Notes under the pieces: generated by a model
What the model was told of the DNA's origin: nothing
What the model saw: only the letters and a program-made list of their open reading frames with translations
Database searches by the model: none
In this document: piece after piece, positions 1-4,701 of the stretch
Layout of the letters: every line of letters starts with the position of its first letter
How positions within the stretch are numbered: the stretch's first letter is position 1
Translations under genes and position numbers: made by a program
Origin: Methanoregula sp.
GTDB lineage: Archaea; Halobacteriota; Methanomicrobia; Methanomicrobiales; Methanospirillaceae
DNA length: 6,905 nt
Reading direction: 5' to 3'
Assembly: GCA_003154335.1 (NCBI GenBank)
Contig: PMDE01000126.1
Span: 1,607-8,511, forward strand

Positions 1-17
1 CGACACAAAAAGATGCC

Positions 18-26
18 TTTTATAAT
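18..26 (+). promoter_or_regulatory. TATA box (box A) of the pyrDK operon
   Basis: The stretch TTTATAATA resembles the archaeal TATA box. Its centre lies about 29 nt before the pyrD ATG at 51. Archaeal transcription usually starts roughly 25-27 nt after the box centre, so the mRNA would begin at or within a few bases of the ATG. No convincing Shine-Dalgarno precedes this ATG, which agrees with a leaderless or nearly leaderless transcript. The position and sequence are seen; the transcription start is inferred. Confidence 0.55.
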
Positions 27-41
27 AAATAACGCTTATTT
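27..41. repeat. Inverted repeat between the pyrD TATA box and start codon
   Basis: AAATAA (27-32) and TTATTT (36-41) are perfect inverted arms around the spacer CGC. The repeat sits between the TATA box and the expected transcription start, where an archaeal repressor would block RNA polymerase. It could be an operator for pyrimidine-dependent control, but in AT-rich promoter DNA a 6-bp repeat can easily arise by chance. No regulator is identified. Confidence 0.3.
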
Positions 42-50
42 CCTGATGAA

Positions 51-938
51 ATGGTATCCATAAGACCTGGTCCGGTTACGGTGGGTGGGGTTGCGCTCGA
101 TAACCACCTGCTCCTCGCCGCCGGGATCCTCGGGACGACTGCCTCATCGCTTTCACGGGTGCTCTTATCCGGTGCCGGGGGGGTGGTGACCAAGTCAATA
201 GGACCTCACCCGAAGGACGGGCACGCAGGGCCTTGTCTTGTGGTGCTGGAGAAAGGGATCTTAAATGCCATGGGACTTCCCAACCCTTCAAAAGAGTTTG
301 TGGATGAGATAACATCCCTTGCAAAAAAACCGGTTATCGTCAGTATTTTCGGAAGCAATCCCGATGAGTTTGCTCTTGTCGGAAGTTGGTTTGCCGGGAA
401 GGTCGCCGGCATCGAACTGAACCTATCCTGCCCCCATGCAGAAGGGTACGGTTCAGCGATCGGCACCGACCCGGCCCTTGTAGAAGCCTGCACGAGGGCG
501 GTCAGCAAAAGCGGCATTGCAACATGGGTGAAGCTTACCCCCAATGTTACCGATATTACGGCAATTGGAAAAGCCGCAGAGCGCGGAGGCGCACGTGCAA
601 TCGTGGCAATAAATACGATAAAAGCGATGCGTATATCGACCGGAATGAAGTGTCCGGTCCTGGGAAACAGGTATGGCGGACTGTCGGGAAGCGCGGTCTT
701 TCCAATCGCGGTCCGTTGTGTGTATGAACTCTATGAGACGTGTAAAATCCCTATCATTGGATGTGGGGGAGTAGCCACCGCAGATAATGTAGTAGAAATG
801 ATGATGGCCGGGGCAAGTGCGGTGGAAATTGGCAGCGCCGTTTATCATGACGTGAAAGTTTTTGAGACAATACAGGCAGATCTGTACCGGAAGGATGGTC
901 TGACACCGGAAGAGATTATAGGATGCGCCCATGGTTGA
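51..938 (+). CDS. pyrD: Dihydroorotate dehydrogenase, class 1B catalytic subunit
   Basis: This 295-residue protein oxidises dihydroorotate to orotate, the fourth step of UMP synthesis, with FMN in a TIM barrel; it is expected in the cytoplasm. Visible family motifs are TKSIGP (47-52), the substrate loop NAMGLPNPS (72-80), NLSCPHAEGYG (124-134) with Cys127 as the catalytic base that marks class 1 enzymes, VKLTPN (160-165), INTIKAM (187-193), GGLSGSAV (209-216) and the phosphate-binding segments GCGGV (237-241) and EIGSAVY (259-265). There is no N-terminal membrane helix, so it is not the quinone-linked class 2 enzyme. SCPH in place of the bacterial SCPN is, from memory, common in archaea. Length is normal for the family. 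Its stop overlaps the start of pyrK, so the two subunits are translated together; the partner confirms class 1B. Confidence 0.95.
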   Translation: MVSIRPGPVTVGGVALDNHLLLAAGILGTTASSLSRVLLSGAGGVVTKSIGPHPKDGHAGPCLVVLEKGILNAMGLPNPSKEFVDEITSLAKKPVIVSIFGSNPDEFALVGSWFAGKVAGIELNLSCPHAEGYGSAIGTDPALVEACTRAVSKSGIATWVKLTPNVTDITAIGKAAERGGARAIVAINTIKAMRISTGMKCPVLGNRYGGLSGSAVFPIAVRCVYELYETCKIPIIGCGGVATADNVVEMMMAGASAVEIGSAVYHDVKVFETIQADLYRKDGLTPEEIIGCAHG

Positions 939-1695
939 TCAGCTTCCCCAAACCGTATCAATCCTGCGGGTGAAAAAAGAGACGCCCCTGATCCGGACCT
1001 ATGTAATGGACAGGTCATTTGTATTTTCCCCGGGTCAGTTTGTTATGGTCTGGATCCCCGGAACGGATGAGATCCCTATGGCGCTCTCATCAGAAAAAAC
1101 GATCACCGTGCAGAAAGCCGGTGATGCGACAAATACCCTGTTCTCCTTTGGTCCGGGAGACAAGCTGGGAGTCCGGGGTCCATTCGGTAATGGGTTCACC
1201 AAAGGAGAAAAGGTACTGGCAATTGCCGGTGGTGTCGGTGCCGCCCCGCTCCTCCCGCTTGCCCGGGAAGACTGTGTCATGACTCTTCTTCTGGGTGCCC
1301 GGACTGAAGCAGAGCTTTTGTTCGTTGACCAGCTGGATGAATGCACGGATGTCCTTATTGCGACGGATGACGGATCGCTTGGCGTCGAGGGGTATGTAAC
1401 TGCACTTATGGACGAACTGAATCTTGGAGCCTATGATCGTATTTCAGTCTGCGGCCCTGAAATGATGATGCGGGCAGTCCTCACCCGGGTTGAGGAAAAA
1501 GGAATCGCTCATAAAACCGAATTCTCTCTGCACCGGTATATGAAATGCGGAGTTGGCATCTGTGGATCCTGCTGTATCGACCCCTCCGGGCTCAGGGTAT
1601 GCAGGGACGGTCCGGTATTTCCAGGGGACCTGCTTCTTAAAAGTGAGTTTGGTCATTATATGCGGGACGCAAGCGGCAGAAAGAAGGACATCTGA
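931..1695 (+). CDS. pyrK: Dihydroorotate dehydrogenase electron-transfer subunit (FAD, 2Fe-2S)
   Basis: This 254-residue protein belongs to the ferredoxin-NADP reductase superfamily. In the PyrD2-PyrK2 complex it moves electrons from the FMN of PyrD through a 2Fe-2S cluster and FAD to NAD+ or another acceptor. The FAD domain shows PGQFVMVW (34-41), PMALS (49-53) and GDKLGVRGPFGNGF (76-89). The nucleotide domain shows AGGVGAAPLLPL (99-110), GARTEAELLF (122-131), TDDGSLGVEGYVT (145-157) and CGPEMMM (174-180). The cluster ligands are Cys206, Cys211, Cys214 and Cys224 in the segment starting MKCGVGICGSC; Cys215 is an extra cysteine. The bacterial Arg of the FAD motif (RP/RxYS) is absent, which I recall as usual in archaeal PyrK. 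The ATG overlaps the pyrD stop by 8 nt and has an AGGA at 920-923, 7 nt upstream, supporting the start and translational coupling. Confidence 0.94.
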   Translation: MVDQLPQTVSILRVKKETPLIRTYVMDRSFVFSPGQFVMVWIPGTDEIPMALSSEKTITVQKAGDATNTLFSFGPGDKLGVRGPFGNGFTKGEKVLAIAGGVGAAPLLPLAREDCVMTLLLGARTEAELLFVDQLDECTDVLIATDDGSLGVEGYVTALMDELNLGAYDRISVCGPEMMMRAVLTRVEEKGIAHKTEFSLHRYMKCGVGICGSCCIDPSGLRVCRDGPVFPGDLLLKSEFGHYMRDASGRKKDI

Positions 1696-1715
1696 TCGAA
1701 ATTAATCCGGTATTG

Positions 1716-3167
1716 TCAATTTTTTGTTAACCGGAACATGCCTTTCGGTACCTTAATTTCAAATCGTGCCCCGTATCCCGTTTCTCCATTTTCAGTGATC
1801 GCAATTCCCGTAATGTCAAGAATTTCTGAAGATAAGAAGAGGCCGTAGCCGGTATTACTATAATACTCACGCTTGAACATTCCCTCTTTTACCTGATCAC
1901 GGACTCCGACACCATCGTCCTGACAGAAAATTGTCAGGCCTTCGTTTGTTTCCTTTGCCAGGAACCCGATTTTTGTTACCGTTTGCCCGTGCCGTTTTGA
2001 ATTATCCATGATGTGATAGAAGACTTTCCCGAGTAAGACGTCTGCATAAATTTCAACGTCATGCACATCAGTTTCCAGGCAGATACCCTCAAGATCCAGG
2101 TCTGCCAGAGCATTCCTGATCGACTCCTCAACATTCTGCCACTGTGGGGCGTTCAATCCAATATCCTGGTAATCGCGTGCGAACCGGATCTGTTTCTGAA
2201 CCATCTGAGTTCTCTGCCCGATCTTTTTAAAGTAATCGAGGAGTGCCGGATCGCTGACTCTCTTCTCTGCAAGGGAGATGTACATTTCGATTGCGATGAT
2301 CTGGTTGAGGATATCATGATGAGCAACAGAAGAAAGAGTATTGAGTTTGCGGTTTGCGAGCTGAAGCGTTGCTTCAAACCGTTTTCGTTCAAGGATCTCC
2401 GCTTTGAGTCCGTCGTTTGCCCGCATGAGTTCTTCAGATCGCTCTTTCACTTTTCTTTCAAGATCCTCCCGTGCTTTCTGGATAACCCGTTCCGCAAGTT
2501 TACGTTCCGTAATATCGATGGCAGAACAGATCACACTATCACCCGGTGAGAGGGATGCAGAAACAAGGAACTGGCGAACGGTTCCTTCCTTTGTCTTGAG
2601 AAGAAGTTCGATATCGGTTATCCCGGCATTCTTTTGGATCTGGATAAGAAATGTATCCTTTTCGACAGAACCTATGAGGATCCTGCTGAGTTCTTTGTCG
2701 ATAAGCTCAAACCTGTCGTATCCCAGCATCTGTGCGAATTTCCCGTTCATTTCCTGGATATATTGCGTTTCGAGAGCGAATGTGAAAATTCCTGCCTGGG
2801 AGTTCTCAAAGATCTCGTGGAATTTTCTTTCTTCTGCTTTGAAACCTTCGGCAAACGAGGACATGACAAAACCAATCGTGACAAAGATTACAAACCAGGC
2901 TGTTGAAACTGCAATAAGATCTGTATTGAAATTGCTGAAAATATAAACCAGAATGAGGAAGACTGTACTTATGGCAAGGCTGAAGATCACTCCCCTGCGG
3001 GGATAAAAATTAATAAAAAGAATGATCGGCAGGAAATAAAGGAAGGGAAATACCTCGTAAATACCACGACTCAGGGAGAATACCGTCAGGGATACAGCAA
3101 TAATGATAGAAATAATGATTGTCGCTGCCCAGAAAACCTGGTACCTGAGAGTACCGGGTGATGTCAC
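1716..3167 (-). CDS. Membrane PAS sensor histidine kinase
   Basis: This 483-residue protein is a predicted membrane sensor kinase that autophosphorylates a histidine and passes the phosphate to an unknown response regulator. Four hydrophobic helices lie at about 11-33, 37-54, 59-78 and 84-104. A PAS domain follows (about 114-222, from FENSQAGIF to SAIDITERK), then a charged coiled coil (223-265). The phosphoacceptor box is HHDILNQ (283-289), His284 being the likely site, followed by FARDYQDIGLNAPQW (329-343). The ATPase domain has the N box DNSKRHG (388-394, Asn389), G1 DDGVGV (417-422), G2 GYGLFL (440-445) and a final GYGARFEI (464-471). All expected catalytic motifs are present. The start is GTG with a perfect AGGAGG 8 nt upstream. 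It overlaps the upstream truncated paralogue by 4 nt. The ligand of the PAS domain cannot be told from sequence, and no response regulator is encoded in the window. Confidence 0.9.
   Translation of the reverse strand: MTSPGTLRYQVFWAATIIISIIIAVSLTVFSLSRGIYEVFPFLYFLPIILFINFYPRRGVIFSLAISTVFLILVYIFSNFNTDLIAVSTAWFVIFVTIGFVMSSFAEGFKAEERKFHEIFENSQAGIFTFALETQYIQEMNGKFAQMLGYDRFELIDKELSRILIGSVEKDTFLIQIQKNAGITDIELLLKTKEGTVRQFLVSASLSPGDSVICSAIDITERKLAERVIQKAREDLERKVKERSEELMRANDGLKAEILERKRFEATLQLANRKLNTLSSVAHHDILNQIIAIEMYISLAEKRVSDPALLDYFKKIGQRTQMVQKQIRFARDYQDIGLNAPQWQNVEESIRNALADLDLEGICLETDVHDVEIYADVLLGKVFYHIMDNSKRHGQTVTKIGFLAKETNEGLTIFCQDDGVGVRDQVKEGMFKREYYSNTGYGLFLSSEILDITGIAITENGETGYGARFEIKVPKGMFRLTKN
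1720..1726 (+). terminator. Possible U-tract terminator of pyrDK
   Basis: Six consecutive T residues (1720-1725) follow the pyrK stop by 25 nt. Archaeal RNA polymerase can terminate on U-rich tracts without a hairpin, and none is visible here. The tract lies inside the last codons of the convergent sensor kinase gene, so its base composition may also reflect that protein's Lys-Asn end. Moderate to weak support. Confidence 0.35.
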
Positions 3168-4021
3168 GAATCATCCCTCCTGGGCAGGAGCGGATGACCA
3201 TTCAGGACCGTGTTTTCAAACCTCCGGCATTCAAGGATTTCTGCCCGCAGTTTCTCGTTCATATGTTCCAGGTCCGCGGTACGCTCCCTGACCTGTCTCT
3301 CAAGATCGTCGAGAGTTTTGATAATTTCTTCATCCACGATCTTACTTCTGCTGATATCGATCGCAGAACAGAGAATCTGTCCCCTGGTAACCAGCATAGG
3401 GGAAATGAAAAACCTGGCTGTTGTCCCGTCCTGACGAGTGAAACGTACTTCTCTTTCCCTATGTTTTTGTTCCAGTTTCGGTTCGAGTTTCACATCATTA
3501 ACGAACTGTTGCAGCTCTTCTTTGTCAGTCCAGATGACTGATATTTCCTTATTGATAAGATCCTGCCGATCATATCCCAGCCACAGTGAGCATTTCGGGT
3601 TAATCTCGCGGATATGCAAATCCTTTATATCAAAACAGAATATGCCGTCCTGGGAATTATCGAGGATATTCCTGACCCTCGTCCTTTCTTCGCGCAGCCG
3701 GATCGCATATGACGATCCTACAACTCCTATTGTTATGAATATTGCAAACCATGCAGTAGCAATCGCTATCTGAGTGGGATCTGAATTACCCATAAGGTAG
3801 ATGAGACTGATGTACATCAGTCCTACACCCAGCGAGAAGAGCACTCCCCGTTCAGGGTATAAATAAACAACGAGGATGATTGGCAGGATATAGTGGAACG
3901 GAAAGACCGCAAAAATGCCGTTCATGAGGGAAAAAATCGTTGTCAGGAAAGCAACGATTGAAGCGATTATGATGAGGAATAATCGCAGAACTTCCGCATT
4001 TTCAACAGATAATGGTTCCAC
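3164..4021 (-). CDS. Truncated sensor: four-helix membrane domain plus PAS, no kinase
   Basis: This 285-residue protein is a paralogue of the adjacent kinase. Four hydrophobic helices (about 11-33, 37-55, 59-77, 84-104) are followed by a PAS domain (about 114-226, NSQDGIF to SAIDISRSK) and a coiled-coil linker (227-269). Aligned without gaps, residues 30-128 of the two proteins agree at 49 of 99 positions by my count. Similarity stops at RRFENT (266-271), just before the phosphoacceptor box; a 14-residue unrelated tail ends at the TGA that overlaps the kinase GTG. There is no His box and no ATPase motif. The start is GTG at 4021 with AGGGGA (4028-4033) 6 nt upstream. It may be a sensory partner that forms heterodimers with the kinase through the matching coiled coil, or a remnant of a full kinase that lost its 3' half. 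The intact reading frame and good initiation signals favour a produced protein. The function is inferred, not shown. Confidence 0.8.
   Translation of the reverse strand: MEPLSVENAEVLRLFLIIIASIVAFLTTIFSLMNGIFAVFPFHYILPIILVVYLYPERGVLFSLGVGLMYISLIYLMGNSDPTQIAIATAWFAIFITIGVVGSSYAIRLREERTRVRNILDNSQDGIFCFDIKDLHIREINPKCSLWLGYDRQDLINKEISVIWTDKEELQQFVNDVKLEPKLEQKHREREVRFTRQDGTTARFFISPMLVTRGQILCSAIDISRSKIVDEEIIKTLDDLERQVRERTADLEHMNEKLRAEILECRRFENTVLNGHPLLPRRDDS
3176..3181 (-). promoter_or_regulatory. Shine-Dalgarno that fixes the sensor kinase GTG start
   Basis: AGGAGG on the minus strand lies 8 nt before the GTG at 3167-3165 and inside the last codons of the upstream gene. It is the strongest ribosome binding site in the window and argues that the downstream kinase is translated efficiently, either by coupling or by independent initiation. 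Confidence 0.75.
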
Positions 4022-4038
4022 TGGCAGTCCCCTTCGTT

Positions 4039-4077
4039 CTGTACCTGGCTGGAAATTTAATGTGATAACGGGTACAG
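4039..4077. repeat. Inverted repeat CTGTACC/GGTACAG in the sensor operon leader
   Basis: CTGTACC (4039-4045) and GGTACAG (4071-4077) are perfect 7-bp inverted arms separated by 25 nt. They lie between the predicted transcription start and the GTG of the truncated sensor gene, so they could form a stem in the 5' leader or bind a dimeric regulator. Inner and outer neighbouring bases do not extend the stem. Significance is uncertain. Confidence 0.3.
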
Positions 4078-4099
4078 GTTATAGATATTGATATCATTA

Positions 4100-4115
4100 C
4101 ATATATTTATATATG
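4100..4115 (-). promoter_or_regulatory. TATA box of the two-gene sensor operon
   Basis: On the minus strand this reads CATATATAAATATATG, a strong archaeal TATA element that is also a near-palindrome with 7-bp arms around a central AA. A start about 26 nt downstream would fall near 4081, giving a leader of roughly 60 nt before the GTG at 4021. That fits the visible Shine-Dalgarno of this gene. Immediately upstream of the box, TGTGG (4117-4121) and CCACA (4129-4133) form a small inverted repeat. Confidence 0.55.
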
Positions 4116-4195
4116 GTGTGGTCAGTTTCCACAGAAGTGCAGAAAATAGTTAAATATGTTCTTGTGAAGGGGGTAAGGTATTCCCGGGGTATATG

Positions 4196-4204
4196 AAAAA
4201 TATT
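4196..4204 (-). terminator. Possible T-rich terminator of the repair operon
   Basis: About 30 nt after the stop codon of the alkyltransferase gene, the minus strand carries a five-T run within AT-rich sequence. This is compatible with an archaeal U-tract terminator. It is short and no hairpin accompanies it, so support is weak. Confidence 0.25.
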
Positions 4205-4230
4205 TCTCCTGCCCTTTCAAATGTCGTTCC

Positions 4231-4701
4231 TCAACTCTCCTTGAACAAGAGGGATTTTTTTTCCTTATGCAATCCTTTTTTTTCCATCGCCAGTAACGCC
4301 TCTTTTATTTCGACTGACGGAGAGAACCCCCCGATCCCGTGAGCCGCCAGGATGCGGTGACAGGGAACAACAAGAGGCGTGGGATTTTTTGCCATCGCCT
4401 GGCCGACAACCCGTGGTGCTGTTCCCAGACTGTCTGCTATATCGCCGTATGTACGTGTGCTGCCATATGGCACTTTCTGAACTGCCCTGTATATCCTGCT
4501 GTATATGGTATCATCATGCAACGCGATGCTGTCGAGCTGCGAAAGGCTGACCACCTGTCCTGCACAGTACTTCCTGATCATGTCCGGCACTTCCCCCTCT
4601 ATTCCTGTTGTGGCAAACCTGACCCGGTGAACTGTGGTACCTTTCCACCAGACCCGGACAAACCATAAGCCGAACCGGCACGAACCTCCTATGATTTCCA
4701 T
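4231..4701 (-). CDS. ogt: Methylated-DNA-[protein]-cysteine S-methyltransferase
   Basis: This 156-residue protein is a suicide repair enzyme that transfers alkyl groups from O6-alkylguanine (and O4-alkylthymine) in DNA to its own cysteine. The conserved C-terminal domain shows VPYGSTRTYGDIA (77-89), APRVVGQAMAKNP (95-107) with Arg97 as the base-flipping arginine finger, the active site PCHRI (113-117, Cys114), and GIGGFS (122-127). The catalytic Cys is present, so it is not an alkyltransferase-like protein. The N-terminal part is short and divergent, as is common. I chose the ATG at 4701, which has AAAGGAT 7 nt upstream; an in-frame GTG at 4737 has no ribosome site and would add 12 residues of helicase-overlapping sequence. 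The ATG lies inside the helicase gene (13-nt overlap), implying coupled expression. The tail (about 140-156) is lysine-rich and encoded by two runs of eight A. Confidence 0.94.
   Translation of the reverse strand: MEIIGGSCRFGLWFVRVWWKGTTVHRVRFATTGIEGEVPDMIRKYCAGQVVSLSQLDSIALHDDTIYSRIYRAVQKVPYGSTRTYGDIADSLGTAPRVVGQAMAKNPTPLVVPCHRILAAHGIGGFSPSVEIKEALLAMEKKGLHKEKKSLLFKES

Noticed and set aside
453..932. A 159-codon open frame antisense to pyrD
   Set aside because: It lies fully opposite a strongly recognised gene, its translation shows no family features and has an erratic composition; it is a shadow of pyrD codon usage.
2061..2946. Long + strand open frames (162 and 180 codons) opposite the sensor kinase
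   Set aside because: They mirror the kinase gene, show Ser/Phe/Leu-rich low-information translations, and have no promoter or ribosome site of note.
3136..3159. Hairpin just after the sensor kinase start codon
   Set aside because: The arms are nine bases with one mismatch in the mRNA sense and a six-base loop, but they fall wholly in coding sequence and there is no further sign that they regulate translation.
3165..3215. A frameshift explanation for the loss of the kinase half in the first sensor gene
   Set aside because: Only about 50 bases separate the last homologous codon from the next gene start, and no other frame there encodes a convincing His box, apart from a faint Arg-Asp-Ile. The missing part is a deletion or was never duplicated, not a simple frameshift or sequencing error.
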